Made by a program: the position numbers and the translations under genes
Notes under the pieces: model-generated
What the model saw: the letters and a program-made list of their open reading frames with translations, nothing else
Database searches by the model: none
What the model was told of the DNA's origin: nothing
Assembly: GCA_033850885.1 (NCBI GenBank)
Contig: JAWWPG010000021.1
Coordinates: forward strand, 1-64,000
Direction of reading: 5' to 3'
Source of the DNA: JAWWPG01 sp033850885
GTDB lineage: Bacteria; Actinomycetota; Actinomycetes; Propionibacteriales; Nocardioidaceae
DNA length: 64,000 nt
Shown here: positions 46,520 to 55,374 of the stretch, piece after piece
How the letters are laid out: the number at the start of each line of letters is the position of its first letter
How positions within the stretch are numbered: the first letter of the stretch is position 1

Positions 46520-46993
46520 ATGAGCACTGTCATCTGGATCATCGTCGCGATCATCGTGGTGGTCATCATCGCGGTCGCGATTGCTACTCTGCGCAGGCGG
46601 AATGACCGTCGCCGTGAGCAGGCTCGCGAGATCAGGGCCGAGGCGGGTGCCCGCTCGGTGACCGTCGACCGCAAGGAGGCGTCGGCAGCGGAGACGGAGG
46701 CGAAGGCCCGGGCCGCCGCCGCGGAGGCCGACGTCAAGGCGGCCCGAGCGGACCGACTCACCGCTGAGGCTCAGGAGAAGCAGATGTCCGCCTCGGTCGC
46801 GCGCGACGAGGTGGACGAGCGGATGGCCGAAGCCGACTCTGTCGACCCCGATACGACAACCGAGGACAGCGACAGCACGGAGGCGGTCGACGACAGCACC
46901 GAAGCCGAGCGTCCGTCCACCACCACCACCCCATCAACCGGCACCCAACCCCCATCGGCTGCCGGGTCATCGGAAGGGCAGCACATCGGGTGA
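46520..46993 (+). CDS. Single-pass membrane coiled-coil protein, stress-type
   Basis: A 157-residue protein with an N-terminal membrane helix (residues 4-23, VIWIIVAIIVVVIIAVAIA), a charged alpha-helical/coiled-coil stretch (about 25-112, with repeated EA/KA/DR pattern) and a Ser/Thr/Glu-rich disordered tail. Such proteins occur in many actinomycetes; function unknown. GAGGAG at 46504 fits ATG 46520. The stop codon lies 27 bases inside the end of tdk on the opposite strand. Control by a SigB-type promoter suggests an envelope stress role. Confidence 0.8.
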   Translation: MSTVIWIIVAIIVVVIIAVAIATLRRRNDRRREQAREIRAEAGARSVTVDRKEASAAETEAKARAAAAEADVKAARADRLTAEAQEKQMSASVARDEVDERMAEADSVDPDTTTEDSDSTEAVDDSTEAERPSTTTTPSTGTQPPSAAGSSEGQHIG

Positions 46994-47632
46994 CAGCGCC
47001 GCCGCCTGCGCACGCGCCGCGGTGAGGCGCCGCCTGTGATGCTGGCGGCAGAGCACCTCATAGCCGATCTCGCCGGGTTCGGTGTCGAGGTCCTCGACCT
47101 CTCCGACGACGATGACCTCCCCCTCTACCACCATGACGCCATTCTCGGTCCGCGCGTTGTGCGTGGCGCGCTTGCCGCACCAGCACAGCGCCTCCACCTG
47201 GAGCGAGTGAACCCTGTCAGCGAGCTCTACCAGCCTGGCCGAACCGGGGAACATCTTGGTGCGGAAGTCGGTGAGGATGCCGAAGGCGAACACGTCGATC
47301 TGGAGCTCGTCCACCACCTTGGCCAGTTGGTCGATCTGCTCCGACTCGTAGAACTGGACCTCGTCGCACACCAGGTAGTCGATGCGTCCGCCACTGGTCA
47401 GCGCGTCGACGACGTAGGTCCAGAAGTTCAGGTCCTCGCTGACCTCGATGGCGTCGACCGTGAGCCCGAGCCGGCTCGACAGCCGCGAGTCACCCGCCCG
47501 GTCGTGACGGGTGAAGATCCGGCCGACCCGCCCACGAGCCAGGTGGTTGTGGTTGGTCTGGAGAGCCAGCGTGCTCTTGCCTGAGTCCATCGTCCCCGTG
47601 TAGAAGTGCAGTTCGCCCACGAGCACGATCAT
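46967..47632 (-). CDS. tdk: Thymidine kinase
   Basis: A 221-residue type II thymidine kinase (salvage: thymidine to dTMP). P-loop GTMDSGKST (13-21), DEVQF (90-94) and zinc ligands C150, C152, C195 and H198 are present. It ends overlapping the coiled-coil gene by 27 bases in convergent orientation. The 3' overlap region carries the last residues of both proteins, which is unusual. ATG 47632. Likely expressed alone. Confidence 0.94.
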   Translation of the reverse strand: MIVLVGELHFYTGTMDSGKSTLALQTNHNHLARGRVGRIFTRHDRAGDSRLSSRLGLTVDAIEVSEDLNFWTYVVDALTSGGRIDYLVCDEVQFYESEQIDQLAKVVDELQIDVFAFGILTDFRTKMFPGSARLVELADRVHSLQVEALCWCGKRATHNARTENGVMVVEGEVIVVGEVEDLDTEPGEIGYEVLCRQHHRRRLTAARAQAAALSPDVLPFR

Positions 47633-47682
47633 GCCAGTCCGGCTTCAGAGCGACCCTGCGCTTGCCCGCCGGCCGGGAGACG

Positions 47683-48513
47683 TCAGGTCGAGGTGTCGGC
47701 GTACCGGGCCCAGGCGAAGCAGTAGAGGCCGAAGCACCCGATGCCGAGGGCCACCACGACGAGCAGCCAAGGACCGAAACCTTCGCCGAGCAGCGTCGCA
47801 AGCGCCTGGTCGAGCCCACCGGCCTTCTTGGCGTCGTACGTCCAGGCGGCCCAGATGAACAGCCCGCCCAGTACGAAGAAGGCGACCGCCTTCGCGATGT
47901 AACCGACCTGGCCCAGCCGCACGATCACGGTGCCCGATGAGCCCGAGGTGGCGCCGCCCGTCAGGTCCTTCGTGAACGACTCGGTCAGCCCGCGCTTCGC
48001 ATGCACGACGGCGACCAAGATGATGACGATCCCGACGCCCGCGACGAGCAGCCGTCCGAAGGGCAAGGCCAGCAGCTGGGCGGTCGTCTGCTGGCTCTTC
48101 TGGTTCTGCGAGCTTGAGCCCGAACCCACCGCGGTCTCGATGGCGCTGATGCCGATAGCCGCATAGATGACCACGCGACCTGCCGAGCCCACCCGCTTGA
48201 ACAGCTGCTTCGGGTTGTCCTCGCTGCGGTGACCCCACCACACCTGCGTCGCCTGCCAGATGGCGAGCGCGAAGAGCCCGATCGCCACGATCCACAGCAG
48301 CTCCGTCCCGAACGGCTGACGAGCCAGGTTGTGCAGCGCTCCCTGCTGGCTGGCCGAGCTGGACTGGTGTCCGAAGGCCAGTTGGAGCGCCAACCACGCG
48401 ATCAGGAGGTGGACCACGCCGTACGCGACCAGGCCCACCCTGACGGTCCGCTCGAACCAGACGTTGTCGGTGACCTGTTGGGCGCGCCACTTGCTCGTCG
48501 TCGTGAGATCCAC
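47683..48513 (-). CDS. DUF1206 membrane protein
   Basis: A 276-residue protein with three repeats of about 75 residues, each two membrane helices of the DUF1206 type (first VRVGLVAYGVVHLLIAWLAL, second VGSAGRVVIYAAIGISAIE, third LGQVGYIAKAVAFFVLGGLF). Function unknown; frequent in actinomycetes. GTG 48513 gives an N terminus MDLTTTSKWRAQQVTDN. Located 50 bases upstream of tdk on the same strand. Confidence 0.88.
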   Translation of the reverse strand: MDLTTTSKWRAQQVTDNVWFERTVRVGLVAYGVVHLLIAWLALQLAFGHQSSSASQQGALHNLARQPFGTELLWIVAIGLFALAIWQATQVWWGHRSEDNPKQLFKRVGSAGRVVIYAAIGISAIETAVGSGSSSQNQKSQQTTAQLLALPFGRLLVAGVGIVIILVAVVHAKRGLTESFTKDLTGGATSGSSGTVIVRLGQVGYIAKAVAFFVLGGLFIWAAWTYDAKKAGGLDQALATLLGEGFGPWLLVVVALGIGCFGLYCFAWARYADTST

Positions 48514-48630
48514 TACGTCCCCCTCTGCGGCTATGCCCCTCTAGCACCTTACCGGCGGCGCGTCGACCCGGCACCTCGAGCGGCACCGGCCGGCCGACGC
48601 CCGCGCCGGATGGTGGAGAGGAGGACGTCG

Positions 48631-49437
48631 GTGGACGATACTGGCGGCATGACACAGTCCCCCCAGCTGGACCCGGTGGCCGCTGAGCGGCTCTCCCACG
48701 CGGCCTCCGTGTTCACGTCAGACCTCTCGGTGAACGAGTTCGCACTGCTGCACGGGGCCGGGTTCGACCCGATGGACCTGGTGATGGGCGTCTCGGTCTA
48801 CCACGTGGGGTTCCAGACCTCGGGGATGAGGCAACAGCAGGAGCTGGGAGTTCTGACGGAGGCCATGTACCGGGCGCGCTGGAACGCGATGTCGCGAATG
48901 CAGGCCGAGGCCGACTCCATCGGGGCGGACGGCATCGTCGGCGTACGTCTGGAGTGGCGCGGTCATGGGGAGGCGCGGGAGCACATCGAGTTCGTCGCGG
49001 TCGGGACCGCCGTCCGCTACGTTGCCGCCCCCGGGACCTACCGTCGGCCGGACGGCAAGGCCTTCTCGAGCCATCTCTCGGGTCAGGACCTGGTGACGCT
49101 GCTCACCACCGGGCACGCGCCGGTCGCCCTTGTGATGGGCAACTGCGTCTACCACGTAGCCGCTCAGGGTTTCATGCAGACGCTCAAGCAGATGGGTCGC
49201 AACGTCGAGATGCCCCAATGGACGCAGGGGAACTACGAGGCCCGTGAGCTGGCCATGAGCCGCATGCAGGCCGAGGCCTCCCGCGACGGGGCCGAGGGGG
49301 TGGTCGGCGTCCGCTTCACGGTGCACAACTACGTGTGGGGCCTGCACACGCTGGAGTTCTATGCCGACGGTACGGCGATCCGGCCACTCGGTGACGCCTC
49401 ACCGATCAAGCCGAGCTTCACGCTCCCCATGGGCTGA
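48631..49437 (+). CDS. Double YbjQ-like heavy-metal-binding domain protein
   Basis: A 268-residue protein made of two homologous halves. Each has a GDLVMG/ALVMG-like start followed by VYHV, then AMSRMQAEA...GADGIVGVR or AMSRMQAEA...GAEGVVGVR, then a beta strand ending FVAVGTAVR or FYADGTAIR. This is the YbjQ/UPF0145 heavy-metal-binding fold duplicated. GGAGAGGAGG at 48616 sits correctly for GTG 48631; ATG 48649 is an alternative that places the site too far. Function unknown. Divergent from DUF1206. Confidence 0.82.
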   Translation: MDDTGGMTQSPQLDPVAAERLSHAASVFTSDLSVNEFALLHGAGFDPMDLVMGVSVYHVGFQTSGMRQQQELGVLTEAMYRARWNAMSRMQAEADSIGADGIVGVRLEWRGHGEAREHIEFVAVGTAVRYVAAPGTYRRPDGKAFSSHLSGQDLVTLLTTGHAPVALVMGNCVYHVAAQGFMQTLKQMGRNVEMPQWTQGNYEARELAMSRMQAEASRDGAEGVVGVRFTVHNYVWGLHTLEFYADGTAIRPLGDASPIKPSFTLPMG

Positions 49438-49467
49438 CGCGAGCCGGCCGAAAGCTCGGTCGTAACC

Positions 49468-49534
49468 CCCGCGAATTGCGGGAAAGTGCACCTTGTCCGA
49501 GCAGAAAAAGGTCCACTTTCCCGCAATTCGCGGG
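49468..49534. terminator. Long inverted repeat between convergent genes
   Basis: Arms at 49468-49492 and 49510-49534 are 25 bases each and pair with a single mismatch around a 17-base loop that contains an A-run (GCAGAAAAA). Each arm itself has the near-palindrome CCCGCGAATTGCGGG. It lies 31 bases after the YbjQ-type gene and 11 bases before the end of the opposing MFS gene. This suits a bidirectional terminator. A repeat-family element is the alternative. Confidence 0.7.
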
Positions 49535-49544
49535 AGTGGCCGGC

Positions 49545-50747
49545 TCAACCGAGTCGACCGCTCCGGGGCGGCGCCGGACGTCGACCTTCGAAGGCTGTGA
49601 CGACGACGGCGGTCATGGTGACCGCGGCGGCGACCCAGCACAACACCGCGACTCCCAGGCCGCCGGTGAGGATCTGCGCACCGATGGCGCTGCCGATCGC
49701 CACCCCGCCGTACAGGGCGCTGGCGTTGAGGGAGAGCATGAGACGCTGGTCTCCCCCGTAGCGGAGCAACCGCAGCTGCTGTGCGGGGGTCATCATCCAC
49801 GTGCCCGTCGCGTAGACGACGACGGCGGCCGTGGTCACGGCGAGCGTGAGCCCGTCCGGCGAGTGCCGCAGACAGATGAGGCCAAAGCCAGCGAGGGCGA
49901 CCGTCACCAACCCGAGCGCCGTCCTCGCCGCGATCAGCGGGCCCACGGTATCGCTCACCCAGCCGCCGGCCGCCGTTCCGAGAACCCCCGCCACGCCGAA
50001 GACGAGCAGCAGAACCGCCAGCCCCGTCGGGCCGACTCCCGCGGCGCGATGCAAGACAGCCGCGATATAGGTGAAGCAGGCGAAGCTGCCGACCGCCCAG
50101 AGCAGAGTGGTCCCGAGAAGGAGGCCAGCACCTCGTCGATCGACCGTGATGTCCCGTCCTCGCGTCCCCGCCCCCAGGGACGCGCCCGGCAGCAGCCTGA
50201 TCGCCAGCGCCGTCAGTCCGCCGATGACCGCCAGCACGACGAAGACCGTGCGCCAGCCGAGGGCGTCTCCCGCCCACGTGCCGACCGGGACACCCAGGAC
50301 CGCAGCACCCGAGGCGCCGGCCACGACGACGCTGAGCGCACGTGCGGAGGCATCCGGTGGCGCCATCGCCGCCGCCGCAGCAGCGGCCGTGGGCATGAAC
50401 GCCGCCGCGCATCCCGCTGCGAGTCCGCGGGCCAGCAGCAGCGCACCGAGGCTCGGGGCCGCCGCGGTCGCGAGGTTGGCCAAGGCGAAGCAGAGCATCG
50501 AGCCGACGAGGATCGCTCGCCCGCCCACCGTTCGGCGCGTCCTCAGGAGCACCGGCCCGCCGACGGCGTAGACGAGCGCGAAAACCGTCACGGCACTCCC
50601 CGCCACCGGTTGCGTGGTGCCGACCGATGCTGCGATCTGCGGAAGCAGCCCGATGACGAGCGTTCCGTCGCAGGTGACCACGAACGCACCGCACGCCAGT
50701 GCCAGCAGCCTCGGGTCGAGGGCTCGCCAGGTACTGGCCGGGCTCAT
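49545..50747 (-). CDS. MFS transporter, DHA1/AraJ-type exporter
   Basis: A 400-residue transporter with about 12 membrane helices: loop 2-3 region LRTRRTVGGRAILVGSMLCF, GLAAGCAAAFMPTAAAAAAAMAP and a repeat structure in the second half (VGPTGLAVLLLVFGVAGVLGTAAGGWVSD). Drug or arabinose-type efflux is usual for the family; substrate unknown. ATG 50747. It follows the phosphodiesterase-like gene with a 4-base gap, so it is probably co-transcribed with it. Confidence 0.87.
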   Translation of the reverse strand: MSPASTWRALDPRLLALACGAFVVTCDGTLVIGLLPQIAASVGTTQPVAGSAVTVFALVYAVGGPVLLRTRRTVGGRAILVGSMLCFALANLATAAAPSLGALLLARGLAAGCAAAFMPTAAAAAAAMAPPDASARALSVVVAGASGAAVLGVPVGTWAGDALGWRTVFVVLAVIGGLTALAIRLLPGASLGAGTRGRDITVDRRGAGLLLGTTLLWAVGSFACFTYIAAVLHRAAGVGPTGLAVLLLVFGVAGVLGTAAGGWVSDTVGPLIAARTALGLVTVALAGFGLICLRHSPDGLTLAVTTAAVVVYATGTWMMTPAQQLRLLRYGGDQRLMLSLNASALYGGVAIGSAIGAQILTGGLGVAVLCWVAAAVTMTAVVVTAFEGRRPAPPRSGRLG

Positions 50748-50751
50748 CCGG

Positions 50752-51882
50752 CTAGCCGGCGGTGTCGACGATGAGGGGCACCAGCATCTCGTCCGCCGTC
50801 ACCGAGCCGTGCAGCCCGATCAAAGCAGCCTCGTGCGGGAACCGCTCGCTCGACATGACCGCGAGCTGCCCGATGCACGCGACCACGATGTCTCCGAGGC
50901 GGGGCCGGACGGCGGGATTCACGACTCCGAACCATCCCGCCTCCACCGACTCGTCCCGGGTCAACACCATGGCAGCATCCCCCAGCCGGTCCCGCCACCG
51001 CGACGCAACGGCGTCCACCTCGCCCGACCCGGTGTAGAGGTGCCGAAACCGCGCTTCCCCGCCCAGCAGGCTCAGCCCGACCAACAGGTCTGGCTCGTCG
51101 TCGACGTCCACCCGGTCCACGCTGGCAACGTCGCGCATGCCATGGTCGGCGATCACGACCAGAGCGGCTTCCGGAGAGATCGCCGACCTCAGCTGGCGCG
51201 CGAAGCTGTCGATCATCGCGAGCTGGTGGCGCCAGGCCCACGACCCGCAACCGTGGCGGTGGCCGATGACGTCGAGCCGGCCGTCGTACACATAGGTCAG
51301 GGACCCGCTCAGGCAGGACGCCTGGGCAGTCGCTGCGATCTTCTCCCCCTCGAGGTCCGCGCCGACGTACGCCGCCCCGCGCTGGCCGGCCCGGGTGAGC
51401 CCCGAGTCCTCGAACGCGCGCATGCTCACGACGGTGACCGGCACCCCAGCCCTCCCGGCCCGCTCGAATGCCGTCGAGTGGGGCTGCCACTCGAGCGGGT
51501 CGACCCGGGGGTCCCACCGCAGGGCGTCCAGCAGCCGGTTGGTGCCCGGGATCCGGGAGGTGAACCCGACAACCCCGTGGGTGCCCGGTGGCAGCCCGGT
51601 TCCCACGCTCGTCAGGCTGGTGGCGGTCGTGGACGGGACGCCCGCGGTGATGGCCCGGCCGCGCTCGGCGAGCGACCACAGGTACGGCGCCTCGGAACGA
51701 TGGCGAAGCAGCAGGTTCCACCCCATCGCGTCGACGAGGAGGACGACGTACGACGAAGCCGGCGGCAGTGACAGGACGTTCGACCAGCCCTCGATCCCCA
51801 GTGCGCCGAGGGCGGAGGGCACCACGTCGCACAAGGAGCCGGACCCGTACTCGGGCAGCACGACCCGCGAGTCAGCGGTCAA
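50752..51882 (-). CDS. Alkaline-phosphatase-superfamily phosphodiesterase-like protein
   Basis: A 376-residue member of the nucleotide pyrophosphatase/phosphodiesterase branch. Core motifs are VVLLVDAMGWNLL, PSTTATSLTSVGTGLPPGTHGVVG (nucleophile Thr) and VVIADHGM. No signal peptide. The longest frame begins with TTG 51882 and GTG 51861 is an equally plausible start, because neither has a strong ribosome site. Often adjacent to DUF5998 and Pat-type genes in actinomycetes. Substrate unknown. Confidence 0.85.
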   Translation of the reverse strand: MTADSRVVLPEYGSGSLCDVVPSALGALGIEGWSNVLSLPPASSYVVLLVDAMGWNLLLRHRSEAPYLWSLAERGRAITAGVPSTTATSLTSVGTGLPPGTHGVVGFTSRIPGTNRLLDALRWDPRVDPLEWQPHSTAFERAGRAGVPVTVVSMRAFEDSGLTRAGQRGAAYVGADLEGEKIAATAQASCLSGSLTYVYDGRLDVIGHRHGCGSWAWRHQLAMIDSFARQLRSAISPEAALVVIADHGMRDVASVDRVDVDDEPDLLVGLSLLGGEARFRHLYTGSGEVDAVASRWRDRLGDAAMVLTRDESVEAGWFGVVNPAVRPRLGDIVVACIGQLAVMSSERFPHEAALIGLHGSVTADEMLVPLIVDTAG

Positions 51883-51901
51883 CGACCGTCCCGGAGATCG
51901 C

Positions 51902-52492
51902 TCATGGACCGATCGAGGCCGCGCTCAGCGACCGGGTGAACCCCAGTAGATGACCGACCGCGTCATCGCCGTCGGCGGTGGCGCTGATGCGCAGCGAGAA
52001 GTCCTCCGCCGTCACGGCCCCGCTGTAACCGTGGTCCGCGACACATTCGGGGTCTCCGCACTCGGCCGGCTCCAGGTCGACCCGGGAGACCGCGCCCCAG
52101 CCGACAGTCAGCACCGCCTCCGCGACCGGGGGGTTGGCCCCGGGCAGGTCGTCGGTCGGCAGTGCCACCATCCTGGTCAGCGAGACACTCCCGATCCGGG
52201 CCAGCGGGATGGCCTCCGTCGAGGTGGACGTGTACGGCCGGGGTAACAGGTCGTCCGGCGGGTTCTCGTCGGTATGCGTGATGAGCAGCCGCGACGGGGT
52301 GAGCACCAGGACCGTGATGTGCCGGCGTACCTCCTCACGGTCGAACGTCGGCTCATGGTGGATGACGTAGCTGACGACGGTCTCTCCGGCCAGCGAGTCC
52401 TCGACCGCCGCGGCCACCTCAGCGGGGTAGTAGCCGACCCGGTCGAGCGCCGTACGCAGCTGGGGGGTCTGGTTCGCGGCACTGTCGGGCAT
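51902..52492 (-). CDS. DUF5998 protein
   Basis: A 196-residue protein of DUF5998, conserved in actinomycetes. Features are LRTALDRVGYYPAEVAAAVEDSLAGETVVSYVIHHEPTFD, a central LTPSRLLITHTDE strand and the CGDPECVADHGYSG segment with two Cys. Function unknown. ATG 52492 is chosen because GGCAGG lies 9 bases upstream; ATG 52501 would abut that site. It lies between the phosphodiesterase-like and Pat genes on the same strand. Confidence 0.87.
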   Translation of the reverse strand: MPDSAANQTPQLRTALDRVGYYPAEVAAAVEDSLAGETVVSYVIHHEPTFDREEVRRHITVLVLTPSRLLITHTDENPPDDLLPRPYTSTSTEAIPLARIGSVSLTRMVALPTDDLPGANPPVAEAVLTVGWGAVSRVDLEPAECGDPECVADHGYSGAVTAEDFSLRISATADGDDAVGHLLGFTRSLSAASIGP

Positions 52493-52538
52493 GCCGCTCA
52501 TCCTGCCACGGCGACCAAGCCGTCCGCCGGTCACCACG

Positions 52539-55265
52539 TCAGGTTCTCGGGGCCGGCGATCGTGCCAAGGAGTCGTCGCTGCTCGAAGTGGAGGCCAGCC
52601 TCCGGGTGAACCACTCGCTGCGCACGTCCGGGCTCGCGGCCACCCGCCCGGAGGCGCGAAGCACCTCGACGCCGCTCGCCGTCGCCAGCACGAGCCCGAG
52701 GTTGAGAACCTCGACCTCGGGGATGTCGTCCTTGAGCCGGGCCATCCGGAGAATCACCTTCTCGATGCTCCCCACGTCGACCGGGTCCGAGCCGCGGTAG
52801 CCGAAGAACAGCGGTGACGCCTTCACGTCACGGACCAGGTCGGCGGCGTCGTCGTTGGTCAGCGGCGGGATCCGGTACGCCACGTCGTCGAGGAGCTCTG
52901 ACGGGGGACCTGCCACCCCGAACGACACGATCGGCCCGAACAACCCGTCCTCGAGGGTGCCGATCGAAACCGGGATCCCCGGCGGTGCCATGCGCTGGAC
53001 CACGAAGCGGGCCCGGTCGGGGTCGTCGATCATGCTGGTCAGGTTCCGCCAGGCGGCGGACATGTCGGCTGGGTCTTCGATGTTGCGCCAGACGTGCGCG
53101 AGATCCGGCCGCTGGCGGAGATGGTCAGCCGTCGCCTTGAGCGCGACATCCCAACCGAGCCGCTCCGCCGCCACGACCGCCTCGTCGAGCGAGGTGATGG
53201 GCAGGCTCGGTTTCAGGTCGATGCCGTAGCAGGCGAGCAGCTCGGTGAGCTCCTCCGCGGTGAGCTCACGACCCACCGGGTCCTCGTTGAGGATCTTGAT
53301 GACGAGCGCGTGAGCCGCCCCGAGGTCGATATCGTCGAACACGGTCACCTCGCCGGGCGGACGGCTCGCCCAATGGGAGTACTGGACGACCCGCCCGAGC
53401 GCGCGCACCGCCGCCTCGGGTGCCTGGTACGACGGCACCGACCCACGGCCGGCCGCGCCCGCCAGATCGGGAACCCGCAGCAGCTCCGGCACCCCTTCGC
53501 TGGCCAGAAACGTCGACACCAGCGGTTTGTCGGACTGCTCACCAACGGCAGCGAGGACGTCGGCGACCTGGTCACCCGTCGTGTTCAGCGGCGGGATGAA
53601 CACCGCGATGACCGAGTCCACGCGCGGGTTGTCGATGGCGTCGTCCAGCGCGCGCTCGAAGTCGTCCGCCGTCGCGTCCGCCCCGAGTGCGACGGACAGC
53701 TCGACGGTCAGACCGGCAGCCAGCGCGGAGTCGGCCGCCAGCAGCCCGAGGGCGTCGGAGTTGCCGACCACGGCCACCCGCGGTCCCATCGGCAACGGTT
53801 GGTGGGCGACCAGCTGTGCCACGTCGAACATCTCGTCGAGCGTGTCGACCTGGATCACGCCCGCCTGACGGAACATCGCGTCGACCGCTCCCGGCGGCGC
53901 CACCGTCGTCCGGACGGTGTGCCCCACCGGGACCCCCTGGGTTGTCCGCCCGGACTTCACCGCGACGATCGGCTTGCTGCGTCCCACCCGGCGGGCGATC
54001 CGGGAGAACTTGCGCGGGTTCCCGATCGACTCCAGATACAGCAGGACGACCTCTGTCGCAGCGTCCTCCTCCCAGTACTGCAGCAGGTCGTTGCCGGAGA
54101 CGTCGGCGCGGTTCCCCGCTGACACGAACGTCGAGAGCCCGAGCCCACGCCGTGAGACCGTCTCCAGGATCGCGACCCCGAGGGCGCCCGACTGGCAGAA
54201 GAAGCCCACCCGGCCACGCGGCGGCATCACCGGCGACAGCGACGCGTTCAGGCACACGTCGACGTCGGTGTTGATCACGCCCAGGCAGTTGGGCCCCACC
54301 AGTCGCAGGCCGTAGGAGCGGGACAGCCCGACCAGCTGCCGCTGGCGCCGCCGACCTTCCTCGCCGGTCTCGGCGAAGCCGCTCGAGACCACGACGAGAC
54401 CGTGCACGCCCTTGGCCGCACAGTCGAGTACCACCTCCTGGACCGCGTCGGCCGGGACCGCCACGATCGCCAGGTCCACGTTGTCGGGGATGTCCTGCAC
54501 CGTCTTGTACGCCGGCATGCCCGCAACCGCCTCGGCGGACGGGTTGACGACGTACACGCGCCCGGAGTAGCCCCCCACAACCAGGTTGCGCACGAGCGTG
54601 CGGCCGATCGTGTCCTCGTGCCGACTGGCGCCGATGATCGCGACGCTGCGGGCCAGGAAGAAGCGGGCCATCGACCGTGCCTCGGCGCGATGCTCGCGGG
54701 ACTGCATCACACCCACCGCCGTGTCCGTCGTGGCGATCGGGAACTCGAGGCGCAGCACGCCGTCCTCATAGGCCCGCGCCACCCGGAAGCCGGTCTCGCG
54801 GAACGTCTGGATCATCCGGACGTTGTCCGGCAGCACCTCGGCGACGAAGGAGCTGAAACCCCGTTCCCGGGCCGCCTGCGCCAGATGCTCGAGCAGCAGC
54901 TGGGCGATCCCGCGACCCTGGTGTCTGTCCTCCACCAGGAAAGCCACCTCGGCCTGCCGGTTGGTGTCGTCCATGGCGTCGTACCTGCCCACGGCGACGA
55001 TGTCACGCCCGATCGTCACCACCAGCGCTGTCCGCGCGTGGTAGTCGACCCGCGTGAAGTGCTCGACGTCGCGCTGGGAGAGCTCAGGGTACGGCGCGAA
55101 GAAGCGCATGTACTTCGAGCGAGGCGAGACCCGCGCGTAGAACTCGACGAGGTCGTCGGCGTCCTCGGGCCTGATGGGGCGAAGCCTCGCAGCGCCCCCG
55201 TCGAGCAGCAGGACATCGGCCTCCCAGTGTGCTGGGTAGGTCGGGACCGTCTCGTCTGCCGCCAC
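52539..55265 (-). CDS. GNAT acetyltransferase fused to acyl-CoA ligase-like module (Pat-type)
   Basis: A 908-residue fusion. The N-terminal GNAT domain (about residues 20-175) has the acetyl-CoA motif RHQGRGIAQLLLEHL. It is followed by the CoA-binding, succinyl-CoA-ligase-like and ATP-grasp domains of NDP-forming acyl-CoA synthetases (for example FCQSGALGVAILE and the C-terminal KDDIPEVEVLNLGLVLA). This layout matches protein lysine acetyltransferases Pat of actinobacteria, which acetylate acyl-CoA synthetases at the PxxxxGK lysine. Such a synthetase lies 1 kb away. GTG 55265. Confidence 0.9.
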   Translation of the reverse strand: MAADETVPTYPAHWEADVLLLDGGAARLRPIRPEDADDLVEFYARVSPRSKYMRFFAPYPELSQRDVEHFTRVDYHARTALVVTIGRDIVAVGRYDAMDDTNRQAEVAFLVEDRHQGRGIAQLLLEHLAQAARERGFSSFVAEVLPDNVRMIQTFRETGFRVARAYEDGVLRLEFPIATTDTAVGVMQSREHRAEARSMARFFLARSVAIIGASRHEDTIGRTLVRNLVVGGYSGRVYVVNPSAEAVAGMPAYKTVQDIPDNVDLAIVAVPADAVQEVVLDCAAKGVHGLVVVSSGFAETGEEGRRRQRQLVGLSRSYGLRLVGPNCLGVINTDVDVCLNASLSPVMPPRGRVGFFCQSGALGVAILETVSRRGLGLSTFVSAGNRADVSGNDLLQYWEEDAATEVVLLYLESIGNPRKFSRIARRVGRSKPIVAVKSGRTTQGVPVGHTVRTTVAPPGAVDAMFRQAGVIQVDTLDEMFDVAQLVAHQPLPMGPRVAVVGNSDALGLLAADSALAAGLTVELSVALGADATADDFERALDDAIDNPRVDSVIAVFIPPLNTTGDQVADVLAAVGEQSDKPLVSTFLASEGVPELLRVPDLAGAAGRGSVPSYQAPEAAVRALGRVVQYSHWASRPPGEVTVFDDIDLGAAHALVIKILNEDPVGRELTAEELTELLACYGIDLKPSLPITSLDEAVVAAERLGWDVALKATADHLRQRPDLAHVWRNIEDPADMSAAWRNLTSMIDDPDRARFVVQRMAPPGIPVSIGTLEDGLFGPIVSFGVAGPPSELLDDVAYRIPPLTNDDAADLVRDVKASPLFFGYRGSDPVDVGSIEKVILRMARLKDDIPEVEVLNLGLVLATASGVEVLRASGRVAASPDVRSEWFTRRLASTSSSDDSLARSPAPRT

Positions 55266-55374
55266 AGCGAGAATCTATCCTTCGCGCGCCGTCGCGACCA
55301 TCCGCGAGGTAGGCCCCAGCGGCCGCTGCGGGCTTCGAGCATAATCGGCGCATGGCCGCTGCCGAGAAGTCCCC

